Shown one piece after another: positions 35,701 to 49,600 of a DNA stretch of 64,000 nt; positions within the stretch are counted from its first letter, which is position 1, and each line of letters begins with the position of its first letter. Source of the DNA: Taenia hydatigena (lineage: Eukaryota; Platyhelminthes; Cestoda; Cyclophyllidea; Taeniidae); NCBI GenBank assembly GCA_036345935.2, contig JADWOT020000002.1:16237585-16301584 (forward strand). The letters are read 5' to 3'. A program made the translations under genes and the position numbers. The notes beneath the pieces are model-generated. The model did no database searches. It was given only the letters and a program-made list of their open reading frames with translations, and was not told where the DNA came from.

Positions 35701-37450
35701 CGCTTCCGGTGTCTTAAAAGCGACAACGAGTGGAATATCGTACCCTTTTAAGAAAGATTTTGACAGGTTTCATTAAGTAATATCGAAATTTGCGACTTAA
35801 GTCTACTTCTCAAACTGGTAACTATATGCAAGTCCTAATGGCCTATTTTGTGTAGTTCTGATGCAATTTGCATTGTGACAGCTTGTATGCATGTGAACGA
35901 TGGAATTTGTAAGGAGACGTATGGGCAGCAATACTGATGGAGGTTCGCGTGTACAACTAGCACATTTTCACGGAATTTTAAAGACCGCTTTTTTTTATTC
36001 CAGCATTTCCAGACATTGATAATGCTCTGTCGTACACACGCCTTCTGACGCTCCTTGATGAATGGGTTTAGACCGAGCAACCATGAACCTCTTCGCTATG
36101 CATGAATCAAAGAAGGAGAGCTTAGCCGACAGGACCCCAAACTCGATCGTGGGCGTTTTATAAGACTCAATGCCATCAATTAACTTGCTAGATAATTGCG
36201 TACGATAGTATTCTTTTAACAATTCTTTGCCTTCCTATCGTCTTTCACGCCTAGATGGAATGAATTTTGCCATACCTACGACCTACCTAACTGATAGCTT
36301 ATGCGATGACAAGCTTCTTCCTAAGTGTGACTCTTACGGTGACGACCCTGTACCAAACCTTTTATCTTGGCGATTAAGGGCATGAATTTCTGCTAAAACT
36401 GGGTTCCTATGACAAAGCTGAGAAATTCACAGCTGTAAAGTCGTTTCAATACCTTAGTTTCCTCGGTTGACTTGAGCATGAGAATACTTGTGAAAGCTAG
36501 TCTATTAGGCCTGATGCTACTAACCAATGCAGGTGCTGTTGTGTAACACGGGCATGTGCGCAGACTAGGAGAGACCTTAAGCCCCACTTATGAGTCACTT
36601 GCACAGTAGTAATTTGTGTTCACGGTTGCTTTTTCGTCATGCCCGTAAAATTACAAAACAATTAAATGCCCCTCTCCGTTTTCGCGGGTTATTTTTGTCT
36701 TCCGCATATAATTTTTCTTGGTACAAGTTTGGTGTTAAAGTCGCGCATGCAGAGGCAGTAGCCCAAACAAGCAATAATAATCACTTGCATAGCCTCACTC
36801 GATGCGGATCAAGTCTTTGTATCGACCATCATATGTAAATCCACTTCTGGCTATACCTTGCGTGCCTTCTGGATTCAGGCATTTCTTCAATAGGGAATCT
36901 TTGCAAGCTGATGCAGATGAGAAACGATGGAATGGTCGATCATTGCGGTATTTTTTCCCTGCATTTATCGCTTAAGTATACTTATGTGTTCTTCTTCCTC
37001 GACAAAAAAAGTTTAAACGGAAGGACGTTTTCCTTAGCACTCATTTGAAAACAATGAAAGCATAGTTTTATTATACTGCTGCCTTATAGTGGTGTGAAAT
37101 GTGACAGAAAACTTAAAGAAGTTACCACACAGAAACTTGAGCAAGGGTGAAATTGTCCTTACAACGCTTTTCATTTCGCCACTGACATCAATACAGTTTA
37201 GAAGCACTCCTGCCGCGATACACCAGCAATAATTAGTTCGATTTCGGGCGTTGCCGTGTCACTCAGGGCGGCCAAAAGGGGTAACAAAGAATTGTTGTAG
37301 AGCAAAGAACAAGGAAATATAGAGGATATCATTTGCGACGACAATGCTGTCACCGCGGAAGTAACAGCAGTAGCAAGAGCAGCGATATGGTAACGAAATT
37401 GATTACGAGGGGAGATTACAAGTCAAAGGGTGGCTGCAGGCAACGGCAAA
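32728..37450. other. Mostly non-coding stretch
   Basis: A short GC-richer segment at 33056-33210 has open frames on the plus strand, one of them hydrophobic, but no consistent exon can be defined. The rest shows nothing supportable. Confidence 0.4.
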
Positions 37451-37454
37451 GGAG

Positions 37455-37523
37455 AATGAAGTAGGAGTAGCACGCAGTCTCCTGATCTGGGGTCATATGC
37501 GCGACCATTACGCCACTGAGTCA
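37455..37523 (-). pseudogene. tRNA-Trp-like pseudogene or tRNA-derived SINE head
   Basis: On the minus strand, TGGCGTAATGGTCGCGCA (A-box region), then gacCCCAGAtca with anticodon CCA, then GCGTG, follow eukaryotic tRNA-Trp closely. The acceptor stem and T-arm do not pair, and no B-box GGTTCRANNC is present. It is therefore a decayed tRNA or the 5' part of a tRNA-derived SINE. Confidence 0.55.
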
Positions 37524-39030
37524 CAGTGTCGAGAAAGATGTGTTTGAACACCTCAGCATCATCACACGGAGCGCTGTGCACACCTGCATTAGAATTAGCA
37601 GCAGCACCAGTCACAGATTGAGGAACCTCAATTTCCTTGGACTTGGTCTATCCTTTTGCCCTAAGGGATACCCTGCTGTGCATTAATAACCAACTTCCGT
37701 TTGCTTTGTCAATTTTGTTGTGGTTCTTCTCCCGCTGCATTTGCGAAGGCTATGATATTGCTTTACTTTAGTCAAAATACATAACCGGTAATTTAAAACC
37801 ACCGCATTGAGCATCGTCTCATTTCAAAATAGTTATAACTCAATTCAGCGAATTGCTGACCTATAAATAAAAACAATCAAAGCTAAATTATTTAAGAGAA
37901 TGGATTTGTGACAGAAATAACCACTTTCAATTTAAGTGCTTTGTATTAATAAACTTTAGATAACCTTATATCAAGCATTTCGGTTCTCCTTTACTTCAGT
38001 TTTCACTTATCAAGCCAGCCACATAAGTCAAACATGTGCATTTATAAGATGTCAGGTAATGAATCCATGTGGTGTTCTCAAATCAGAGGAGCGAATTGGC
38101 CTAGTTATCTTTAATTTGTCTCTGTGCTAAAGCATTGATAACATTCAAGCACTGGAGCTGATTCCGACTCTATTACGACGAGCGCCTCAAGCATTCTCCT
38201 ATTCTTCGTAAGCACTTTGAAGATTACCTTCATTGGCTTTGTGTGTGTAAGCCGTTTCAAACATTTTAAAATGTGCAAGATTATGCGGCCCGAAATTCGT
38301 TCGGTCACATTTTGGTGCTATTTTACCCCTTTGATACTAATAATGAGGATGATATGCCATTCCATACTTATTCCTACTTAGTACCCGCATCTCAATTTTA
38401 CTTGACCTTCAAAGAACCAGGCTGTGATGTGTCTTTTGCCGCTGCTCTTAAATCCAACTCTAGTTAAACTCGAAGCATAAAAATTTGTAAAATTTTGCAT
38501 TCTAGTCGCTCTGGGGTCTCAGTAGTGCTAGTGCTTTTAGCAAGGAACGACGTCATAAAGAATCGCATTAACTGTTTTGGATACTACATGGGCAGAGCTC
38601 CTTTCGCTTCCTCCCACCTACTTTTACCTTTATCTTAACTACCAAATCTTCTTCGCACTTTGCCAATATTGACTTACACTCACCTAATCTGTGCCAATAA
38701 CAAAACCACAACCACAAGCCATCTCCAGTTGGGATCCCATGAATCTCTTAGTCAGAACTCTAAATTATGCGTGATAGCCCACTATTTGTGAGGTCGACTT
38801 TGCGTTCACTTGGCATTAGGCGATAAGCGCACGACCGCCTCTAGTTATCAGACTGGCCCCCATAACACTCACGCAGCAGAGCGTTCCCTTGAGCAGGTCG
38901 CGTTAATTGGATGTAAAGCTGAAGGGAATTGGCAATTAAACATATGGTGAGCATAAAATTTTAGGCCAGGTGAGCGAAGCATCGAAGAGAGGTGCAGCTA
39001 GGCTCGACCGTGCGAATAGGTGGTCAAATT

Positions 39031-39101
39031 GCGAAGTGGGACTTTGATCTACAGACCTCTGAGTTACGAACCCAGCACACTTCCACTGCGCCACTCTACC
39101 T
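39031..39101 (-). pseudogene. Initiator-tRNA-Met-like pseudogene (anticodon CGT)
   Basis: On the minus strand, GTAGAGTGGCGCAGTGGAAG and TGTGCTGGGTTCGTAACTCA follow eukaryotic initiator tRNA-Met almost base for base: A-box TGGCGCAGTGG and a GGG-loop-CTC anticodon stem. The loop reads TTCGTAA, so the anticodon is CGT, not CAT. The T-stem and parts of the acceptor stem do not pair, and the B-box region (GATCAAAGTCC) is altered. The length of 71 nt is normal. It is a pseudogene or a tRNA-derived repeat. Confidence 0.6.
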
Positions 39102-39119
39102 GCATTGCCGCGTCTCTTA

Positions 39120-42100
39120 ATTAATTTTATCTCTTACCTGCATGTTGGCACAAGCAGCATGCTAAGCCACATTGGTGAGCTTCAGCGGTCACATACAGTC
39201 GAGGTGTGTGTGCACTTGAACAATTACTAATTTGCTAGTTGACCCGCAGACAGTGGTGCAGTGGAGGTAGAGGTAGATGTGGATGTCGAGAAAGGGGAGG
39301 AAGGATAGAAGATGAAATGGCTATGCTCACGCGGCATAGCATATCGCAGGGTATTGAATGGGAGTACATCAAGCTATCTCTCTGATAGTTTAGCGCTGAA
39401 AATTTCCCGTTCTTATTTTGGCGGGGCGAGTTTAACCACTGGCCATTAAGATGCGCAGCGATTTGTTGCGCACACAGGCAACATGAGGCTGGACTCTGTA
39501 GTTACATGTTTGTTTGCGTACCGAAGGAGGTGACGGAGATAGGAAAGTAAAAGGCAGTTTCGCTGGAGACAAGCCGACAAGGTTAAAACTATTGACTCCC
39601 CAGCATTAACACCAACGCACCAATCTGTTAAAAATCATTCCGGCTTGAACTAAAATAGGCTAGCATGCCTCTGTTAATTAAAAACTCTTAATGCGTGCTT
39701 GGGTACAGGGGCGTGTCGCAGTCAGTGGAAGTGTGCCCTGATGCATTTAAACCGCTTTCATATGAGCGTGCGTAATGAAGAAGAGAGAGAATTACTAGAA
39801 GGAATTCCACACCAAATCAGGTGAAGGGTTCTTTGAATGTAAGAGGTCGGTTTCCATTAGGAGAATGTACAGAAATAGATAGATAGAAAGATAGCTGGAT
39901 AAGAGCAGTATGGAAGGGTAGATCAAAAGGTACGACGTAGAATACTGGCCGTGTATGGCACTTTTGGCTCAACACAACACTTATCATTGTAAAATTTAAG
40001 GGAAGAGTTACAAATTAGTAGTGACATTGAGACGGAACAAAGTCCCCTTACATCAAAGCAAATAAGTTGGACATCTTCCACTCAGGCTTTAACTGATAGT
40101 TACAGACCTTTTTGCCAATGAGGCACCGTGCCGCATCACTTGAACAATACGATTGTGCATTTGCATTTCTGATTGACTAAACGGTTGGCGACAAACACGC
40201 TGCGCATCCTGTGGCAAGGTTTGTGCGAAAGTACTTGTTATGAATAGGGTCTAATCCGAAGAGTAAATGAATGGGTGCATGTGTGTATGCATTGTGGTGG
40301 AAGTACTTAATGTGAGAGAATCCGTAAATGAATAAAATGCTGAAAAGAAAGCTAAAGTAATCCGATTTTTAAAAGCCAAAATGAAATGCTAGCAGAAACT
40401 TTTGCACATGCACATATCATATAATGTATCGTTGAACACATCCAAAGCTATATTTTCCAACAGCACCTCGGCCATATTGCGCATAGTCAAGCAGATGATT
40501 AAAACAGGGACACTGTTAATTTGTTTGTGTTCATGAGGCAATATAGACACCGCGTTATGGTCTCTTGCGATCTTTGCAAAACACCTTACAAAAAGCTCGC
40601 AGTAATTTGCTGAAACTAGAAAGAATGCGGTGGTCTCTCTGACTGATATTCAGCAAGTGTTGCCCAATCTTTTAAAAAAGGGATGTGTCCCAAGGTGTGA
40701 ATCGAGATCTGTAAATGCCAGCACTTATTTGTGTTCAGCACTAAGCTCGATTGGACAAAAGCATCAGCTTGGCCTTTGCTCGCAAATACCCTAATGAAAG
40801 GGAGGATATCATATAAATAGTGTGCAAAAGAAAACGAATAAACGAATGCTTAATCGGACTGAAAGGGCAAGCAAGGGGGTCGCAAAGAAGCAATGAGATA
40901 GCCAAAACAGATAGAAACAACTATACTTAGTAGTTTTTCTTAACATAACTAGATTTAATTGAAATGATTAGCAAGTGTCATGCGCAGGAAATGTGTGTTA
41001 GATAATATTATGCCTACCGATGAACAGCTTTACATCTATGTAGAGATCCCATTGCACTGGAATTCGTGCAAGGATTGACAGCCACGAACTGGATTCCGAA
41101 TGGTAAAAATAGCAGCAGGAGACGCGAGAAAAAATGAAAGCTGCACTAATTCCGCTGCTTTTGTAAGAGTAAAAGTTGGAGACTACTGAGGATGCGATTG
41201 TTTAAATGTAGCGCAGTAAAGGGAGATCGAGAATGTTCCTGGAGATGCGTGCATGCAAATTCCTGGGAAGTAGGCAGGAGCATCGCGTTCATGATCGCCC
41301 TCAAACTCGCCATTGGTTGGTTGACTGATTGAAAATCGGGATAGAAAAACAAAGAAACGTGTGACTGCTCATGTTAACTATTGGCAATGCTGCAGAAATG
41401 TGTACACTTGATAACGCACTAAATAATTCCATGGGGCTATTAACAAGGCTTGAGTTGTGACATTACTCTCTTTAAGCAATGCTTTGGATTGTTTAACTTT
41501 TTCGAATTCTATGCTGTGTGAGCTGCACATTCGGATAATTACCTAAGACTATAGTCAAGTTCAAAATTTTGCACTTTTACCTTAGATACGGCAGGTCAAA
41601 ACCACATCCAATTAAAGGCCTATTCGCAGTAATGTTTTGACCAAAGTGCACAAAAATCCCTCCCTTTTTCATCGCTGAGCCTAAAGATAATACTAAATCC
41701 TGCTTTTACTCTACTTTAAGATCACTGTGCGGAACCAGGAAAGCTATGACCTGCTAAATGTCTATCCTATTTACTCACTGATCGAATTGCTAGCCTTTCT
41801 TAATCACAGCATTTTCGGTCAAACTGCTACAGCAACCGACTTTTTGCTGATGACGCCATAATGTGATAAGATTGGACCGAGCATTTCCATAAATGCGCAA
41901 GACAGATGGCAACCCTTATGCGAATAAACACGAGATTAAGCGTAGACTAGCAGGCCAACGTCAATAGTCCCATTCTTCCGTCTGTGATAATGAATAAAGT
42001 AGATGGCTCTAGAGACCTGCCCCTCTATTGGCTATCTAATCTGCTATCAGCTGTGCTAAAAACAGGCTAGTAACAAGCCTCCAATACGTGGGTAATAAGG

Positions 42101-42400
42101 AGAAAGGAGAAAGGTTTGATGAAGTCTAGAGAACAGCATAAGAAAGGAAGGTGTAAGGGGGAAAATCGAGCAGTCTTTCACGAATTAATTGCCACTTTGG
42201 CAAAGTTTTACATAATTGACCCGTAGGAGTGACTGAATGAAAGGTAGCATGAAGATCAGGCTTGCCGGTCGTGATTGCTGTTTCGGCTACTTGACGATAA
42301 TCGAATGCTGCGTTACATTTGACGTAGCAGTTTCCTGCCTACGTTGGTAGAAAAAAAATGTTGTGCAGATTGATAACAAACAAGTCTCGACTACCTCTTG
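39120..42400. other. Non-coding stretch with one exon-like segment
   Basis: Minus strand 41187-41324 has a good acceptor (ctatcccgattttcaatcag), open frames in two phases and a weak donor (ctca|gtagtc). It could be a downstream exon of the minus-strand membrane-protein gene, but I cannot fix its frame. Nothing else is supportable. Confidence 0.3.
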
Positions 42401-42404
42401 ACCC

Positions 42405-43430
42405 TGCCTGCGTAAGTCTTTCTCAGTTACTAGCGACTCATCAGTAGAATTTTAACTATCAAATAAAATTGTTATAAGACGCGTCTGCACCAGACACGAC
42501 AGATAGCATCAAAAGTTTTCCAAAAGGCGCTGTTTTCCTCGCTTTCGTTTATTAGACTGTTAATTACCCTGCACATAAAATGATACAATTAAACGAGAGC
42601 CTGCAAAACCAAGAATCGCCGAAATTTTGTGGATAAACAGATGTTTTCCGGCGTTTTTTGTTGAGCGCAATAAAGTAAATTACTTTTTCTTCTCCTTAAT
42701 GGGTAAAATTGTCATTGCATCTCATAGCAATTCTCCTAGAATTTCGTGTCCATTCTGGCAGAAAAGCTGCAACATTTGAGGGGTCAAATACTTATTTTGG
42801 AATCTGCTGACTCTAAATGGAGTAAACATAAGGAGAAAGCGCAGGTAAAGTTTTGTTAAGTTTAAACCAAAAAAATTGTAGTTGACCGCGATTGCTACCA
42901 AGCCAAGTGAAAGCCTACTAAGGGTACTCCTTATAGGATAGCAGACACTGGCGCAAAGGACTCATTAATCTACCGGATAATTTACGAATTTTTGGGTATT
43001 TTTGGGATTATCTTCACAGTGCAAGATATGTAAATGGACAGATTCCACAAATATCACTTAACGCCTCAATGTCGTTGCAATTTTGTGAGTAACTAGTAAA
43101 CTTTGCTACCAGACACCGCGGCGGCAACAAATAGATGAGTAAGATATTTGGAGATATCCGACCTGGAAAGTTCTTTGTCCAACGACAATGAACAAGACTT
43201 TCGGAAATAAATGTAAGGAGAGACCACAATTTCCTCCCTGTTTGCAGATAAAAGACGTGCGAGATACGAGACAGTGTGGTTAAAGTCAAATTCGGCCAGC
43301 CAGGAAGCAGAAACTACGGCCTGCGGGAACCATAATGCTTGGGTTCTACCACAAATTTTCCTCTTCAACCACATTACTTTTTGCCACATGGTTGTGCTCA
43401 TTATAGCTACACTTTGCATATCTCTGGTCT
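42405..43430 (+). repeat. Dispersed repeat, copy A (inverted partner at 49545-50553)
   Basis: This matches the reverse complement of 49545-50553 over its whole length. Shared phrases include actagcgac...atcagtaga, aaaatgatacaattaaacga, ctcctagaatttcgtgt and ccataatgcttgggttctac. In copy A a minus-strand frame (43093-43350) is open for about 85 codons; the same frame is open for about 70 codons in copy B. The shared peptide includes [19 protein letters not shown] in A, and its equivalent in B is recognisable. No terminal repeats, target duplication or transposase are seen. It is probably a non-autonomous or truncated mobile element. Confidence 0.75.
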
Positions 43431-45299
43431 CATTTTACGCCTTAGAACGTCAGTAAAGCATGTTTCACCCAAAATTGCGCCAGCCTTTGGCTTTGTTTTA
43501 CCGTTCATGGCGGCAAGTTCCCTCATTTCTGCCACCTCTATCACACTCTCCACTAATCGCTTCTATTGGTTGATTTGTCCTCAGAAAAATACGTCTTGGA
43601 CTTTTTAGACGTAAATGTCACCGAGATCCTTTCCTTCACCACCAGTGGTGTGGGACGTAATTAGGCCATAGGTTCTGCTAAAGTATGCTCATAAAAAGAA
43701 TGGTTTTGAATGGTTTTGAAGGGATCTTTTTCCCTGAGAGATAATACTACCATCTTGACCTCCATTTTTGGAGCTTATAAGATGAGTTTAAACGCAATTT
43801 TACCCACACTTTCACTAAGTTCTTGCATTTTGATCCCTATTAGCAGTGTTAAGTAATTTTGAACATTATATATTGCGAGACTTGGAAAACAGCTTGATTC
43901 CTTGATAGAATGTTGATGACGCACTTGTTGTGACATGAGCGCGAGGTCGACGACGATATAACCGGCGAACAACGATAATCATGTGCACTGGATTATATTT
44001 TTGCGACGGATGCTAAAAAGCTGTACAAATTTTTTAAACATATTCCGAGACACACTTTACGATTCTGCCTCTGCTCCCTCTTTTTGAATAGCGATTTTAA
44101 CTGCAACACATCAGAAGTAAATTTCATTTTTGCTACTCAGCGATTTTGCGCTGAAGGTGCAAAAATTAAAACTTATAGTAGTGTGACATGCTGCATGCGT
44201 GAGTGGATGATGTTTTAGTAAAATGAGAAAATCTTGTTTCATAGCGGACAGAAGGGTGTTTGATTAAAGTCTATCATTCATGCTTGCGCATTACTTCAAA
44301 AGCAGTCCAGGAAGAAACTTGAATAAGACGGTTAACGAATACGCACTTTAACATGAGTGCCACTCGCTTTTCTACCGTTTTGTCTTTCCCATATAAATGC
44401 TAGTTTGCTTAGAAGTTTAATATGGCATACATTCTGCTTAAATTTCGTAAAATGTAATCTCATGCAGGCAAAAAGCATGTCGTTAAAGTAACTTGCCTTT
44501 CTTCAGCACGAATTGGTTCAACCAGCCGTCATGACTTGCAGCCCGGGGTGGTACTGGTAGCGGATCATTGCAACATCTTTTTCTCCGAATAATTCGCAAA
44601 TGAGATTTGATTATGTGCATCCCCTTTTTCGCCAGGAATAGAAATATTGCGACTTATTTTTGCTGTATACTTGAATGAGAGGCAAAGAGGGCTGCTTATT
44701 TGATAGCCACTGTGCAACTTTTGCTAAAGGATAGAAGTTACTCGTATGACCTTGCTTAACCAATCAACATGCGATTTGTCAACCAGTAATTCATACAATT
44801 CACCAGACTTTGGATGACTCCATTGGGTTTAGGTGTGATAATGGTGTTTTATCACACCATTCTGTATCTATTTGACAACGGCGCTTATGCGATAGGCTTG
44901 TACCATAGGGAGGAGTTCGGATGAGGGTTATAGATTTCGCACTTCTTACGCGGCAAAAGGTATCAAGATAAACTAAATGGGAATGTGGTGCAGGGCTAAA
45001 CGAAGGAGGATGCGTTCTCTCTCCCTCAAAGGAAGTTTTACTTTTGCACTTTGAGGCTAGTCAGCGATTCATCGGCCGCCATAAGCCGAGCTGTGGCATT
45101 GGGGTGGTCGAGAAAATGTCCGTGAGTGGTTGATAGCTCTTGTAATATGCGTCTGCCTAGAAGTAGTCTTCCACTGTGGATTTAAAGTTTAAAAAACTAG
45201 TCGATGAAGATCCAAATTTATGGTCTCTTAAATAGCGTTCGATTACCGCTGCCACCGAAGCAAATCTGGAGTCGTCTCCTGAGACGTAGTGCAACTTAC
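43431..45299. other. Non-coding stretch
   Basis: No gene or RNA recognised. It lies between the two inverted repeat copies. Confidence 0.4.
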
Positions 45300-45420
45300 C
45301 GCCACTTAAAAGTTGAGAAATAGTAGGACTGGACGTGCCATCGTTCTCACGGTTTCCGGATTTTGATTTCCAGTGGAAGGTAGTCGAGATAAGGTCGGTA
45401 TGAGGCGTAATGGGTACACG
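45300..45420 (-). CDS. Candidate cytoplasmic exon of the FN3-like membrane-protein gene
   Basis: Minus strand: acceptor ttgtcaagccattggacag and a strong donor, ggcg|gtaagttg. It has 40 open codons, phase 0 to 1, which fits the phase-0 end of the exon at 46450-46629. It is Ser/Thr-rich and polar (STTFHWKSKSGNREND). No motif is recognised. Confidence 0.3.
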
Positions 45421-46449
45421 CTGTCCAATGGCTTGACAACAGACGATTATAAATAGCGCATTTATTTTTAGAAAAGCTAATTATCAATGGCGTGTGTGTA
45501 TCAACCGGGCTCTTCTCGGAAGACATTATGAGGACCACACAGTACCAGAGGTAATTCAGCCGTGAGTGTCTCTGCTCATCACAGGGTCAATGATTGATGC
45601 TTGCAGGAAGTAAATCCATGCATTCCTTATTGAAAACTCCTGTTGTCATCCTTCAGCCTTAAGTCTTGATAAGATCAGAAACGTTGGTCAGACTATTTGA
45701 AAGCTCTGTAGAACCAAGAGCACAGCAATGTGTTTGCACGTGCAAACACAAAATTTAGATGACTGGCAGTTTATCACACTACTTCTGACAGAAAATAACG
45801 TTTTTTGCATTTAAGTGATAGCTTGAACTAACTGGAAGCGTTAAATGACTCAAAGTGCAAGTGACTTTAATTGAGGCATCATCGTCGTCAAGCAAGCCGC
45901 AGACTTATACGTATAGGTTTATCGGCTTCCGCTGTCTTCTTTGGTTCTCTTGACATTAAAGTGTTCCGTTTCTAGGAGTATCTTGTAGCGTTGTCTAGGA
46001 AGAGCCCACACTACACCAGTTCCGACTGCACTGAGAATCAGCCGCAGATGCCCCACTTGAACGTGAATCATAAATGAGGGTATATGAATGCCACGTCTAG
46101 CAGCTCAAACACGTAATTGACTGTTAATGATAGCAAACATTCAGGCCGTGATTTAAGGTGGCTTCGGATACAGCCAGAAATGACGCTATCCTTAATTTGC
46201 CTCTTCACCGAATGTCTAGTTTAGTAAAAAATACATAGTTTGTGGGAATTAGTTCGTGATTCTCTGCCTATCACGCAAGAGCGGATTAAACGCTTGAGAT
46301 AACAGGCTATCTTTTGACTGTTCTACACTGTACTACGCGTAGTGGGATTCTTCCGAAGTTGCCAATTTCATTCAACCCTCCTTGCTCTAGTATCGTAGCT
46401 TAGACCTCATATAACATTGATGAAGAGATGAAGGCATTATTTTTCTTAC

Positions 46450-46629
46450 GTGGGTAACGAGAATGCTTGTGAACTGCTTCTTACGCATGACATCACTAGG
46501 AGAGTGTAAAGGGGAGGGCGAAGATTCATAGTTATATATCTGATCGACTACCTCTTCATTTGTCACAGCCGTGTCTACGCCGAACACTACCATTATCATC
46601 GACACTGACACAATCACTAAAATCGACGT
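46450..46629 (-). CDS. FN3-like membrane protein, transmembrane exon
   Basis: Acceptor cacttcatgtcgcag and a consensus donor, ccac|gtaaga; exactly 60 codons, phase 0 to 0. The helix [17 protein letters not shown] is followed by an acidic then basic cytoplasmic segment ([26 protein letters not shown]). The YNYE could be a tyrosine signalling site. Confidence 0.5.
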
Positions 46630-49600
46630 CTGCGACATGAAGTGCACCCAGAGAAGGTGGGCAAATCAATGACAACCTGCATCGCAGGGCTTCCTCGATG
46701 ATAGAGTAAGTGAAAACTAATTGTCTCCGGTTGTTTCTAGCAAACAAACGCAACAAAGCTATATGGTGCGTTTGCCATTAAGACTACAACAGAGAAGAAT
46801 CAACGTGGGATCGCTTGTTCTGTACACCAAAGACTGCTCTAATACAACATCACTAACCGAAACCGACCAATCCAAACGATGCGCCAAACCAATGACTTCA
46901 GTATTCTTTTGAGTCCGAGAACGCCGTTAGTCCAATTTCTTGTTTTATGTGCAACTATATTGCCCACCATATGACACAAAGAACAGCGTTTCAATGGTTT
47001 TAACGTGCAGAACAACGTGAGTGAACAACCAGGGATCACAGGATAAATTAAGATAATGAGTTCTGTTTGCTTTGAACACCATTGTCCAGTGGATTCATCA
47101 TTTGAGGTGATGGGTCACTTATGCGCGTTTTAATGACACGAAAGGGAGACAGCGTCCTTCCACGGAGCGAGTCACCTCGACGCAAAAGTTTTTCTCCAGG
47201 AACAGCAAACTTCGCGCTTAGCACGGCACAAATTTACCTTCCTTGTAGTTTCGTTTGCAAGTGCTAAGAAAAACTTAAAGCAGCCAGACAGACGCAAAGC
47301 GCTTTGCACACTTATTAGTAAAACCACCAGCCGATATATTATATTTATAAAAGAATGAGGGAATCGGTAAAGGCGGCTGCCTGAAGTGGACTCATGTGAT
47401 CATTAGACCAGATTTAGATAATAACCTTCGGTGTGCAAGTGGCTTTGAAAGCAGCGTTGGTAATGGCTGTGAAGTCAGCTAATGTGGGGCTGGGTGGTGC
47501 CTGAGCAGGCACAAAAGTCTCGTTTGTGGCCGAAAGCTGGGTCGCACTTTCACCACCCCCTTCCACAGCCACCACCACCGCTGCTAGCCTGAATAGAACT
47601 CCTCTGTCAATTCAAATGCTGCTATTCTAGATGCAACAAAATGTAGCAGGGGAATGTCGCTTATTTCTGTGCTTCATTGCACTAAATACGTTTGTTTCGG
47701 TAAAAACTGCAACAATCGAAAAGACAGCCAAATAAATGCCCTGCCAAGACATGCCACATAAACATTCTTCCTACAATCTTTACGATTTCCAACTCTCCTA
47801 ACATCGTCATTGGACAACTGGTTCACAATGCTTCCACACTGCATTATAAAATTGAAATAAGAAGTTGGAGCAAAAGGGAGATGATGGATGCAAGCCATTT
47901 GCCAATGGAGATCAATGAGGTCATTTATTACCCTTGAAGTTTGCTGCAGTGTATGTGTGATTCTGCGAACCATTGGGCATCTGATCTACAAGCACTGTGA
48001 AGTGGCAGACTCGACCACATCGAGCGTTTGGCGAAACTCGTACTCTATCGTTTTTCCAATGGCCAGTTTTTCGTTGGCCGGCAAACACTCGCAATTGGCT
48101 ATTGCCACTCCTGCAGCAGTTGCCGCTGCGTTGGCTGGTACCGTTGGAAGGCTGAAATTGCAGGTGGGATAGGCTTAGATGATTTCACACCTTTCTCACC
48201 CTGCGACTGCAGTTAAGGCCGAGAAGGGACTCTACAAACGACCGCTAGGAGAACTAGCAGCTGGAGATGTAGCAGGAACGTTGAACGAGAGCACTTGACC
48301 TGCCTAACAGTTTGTTTGTGTTAATCTTAAGTGCAGTCTAAGTTCCCTATCCCTACACTTTATTCACCATAAATTAACAACAACCTTGAGGCAACTCGCC
48401 TTTGCTAAATTTTGTTAGAAAGTCCAAGTAATGACTGAAAAAACTCATGTCTTTGATTTGGAATCGGTAATTTTGAGGTCCTGTGTAAGAAAAAACGGTA
48501 TCTTTGCTGCTTTGATGGCTAGGTGCTGGAAGGAAAAGGGAACATCAGTCGACGACCGCCTAAATTCTAAGCATTTAAGAGTAGAAACTTTTACAGATAT
48601 TAATTAAATATATTTAGTCGCACAATGGCAGCTTCAAATCTGGTTGGGACAATTAGATAAAAGCACTGCTTCCATCATCATATACCGATCGCATCTACTC
48701 TGCCTTTTGCTTGTCAAGACTTCTATCCTCTCTTCCTGGTGCTCCCTCTAATGACAAATGTCAACAATGCGACACCCTCTGATCCATCATACTTCTTCAA
48801 CATGTGCACCACTTAAAGTCATTGCAAGTGAACATCAATTTCCAATGCGCACAAAGATAAAGATCGGTGCCGAACCATGAATCTAGGCGATGACTTCGGG
48901 GATGTCTAAAGCGACCATTTCCCCTTAATACGCCTGACAGGCTCCAAGAATCGAGAATAGACAACTTCCGTGTATAACAAGTTCCCCTCCCACTTTTAGC
49001 ATGAAGTATGCAAAACACTCAACCGCCGTCATTCCCTACTGCCGTGTGCGTAGCTGTGACTCTGACTTTGACCAAAGTAGCAGCAGAACGCAGATTGGGA
49101 GCAGTGAAAATAATGCTAAGACTCGAAACGCCACTCACGGCGACAACGACATCAGTAATCCACTCTGGCGCGTGTTCACACAATAGTCGTTGCTCCTTGT
49201 AAAAGTGTTGTGTCGTGGACAATGAAAGGAGCCAGAGCGCGTCCGCGACTGTCACTGAAACAAGGAAGAGTTAATAAGACTGCCACCATACTCAACTTGA
49301 CCAAGCTTGCTTGCTAAGCTGTGAATACAATCGCTCACTCAATTTGACCGCATTAGCAGTGTCACGAAAATAAGCTTTAAAGGAGGATGTAAAAGTGAAA
49401 GCGACAATGCTAAGCGCTTGCCTTAAAATGATGGGAATGTGATTGGGCAGTGAGGCACATCATTTTGTCAAATTTGGTGTGTCTTCGAGGAAGAATAAGG
49501 AAGACAATGGGAAGAGGAAGGAGTAAGCTCGTTCAGCTAAACTACTAGCTATATATGTAAGTTGTTATGAGCACAGACATGTGACAGGAAGCAACACGGT

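Noticed and set aside
35835..36222. Minus-strand frames of 75-81 codons
   Set aside because: Two overlapping frames, no splice support and no recognised family; kept out of the annotation.
45900..46035. Minus-strand segment QRYKILLETEHFNVKR as a tyrosine-phosphatase domain start of the FN3-like gene
   Set aside because: It weakly resembles the KNRY motif, but it ends in a stop before any usable donor, does not fit the phase of the transmembrane exon, and no HCSxGxGRTG or other phosphatase motif was found.
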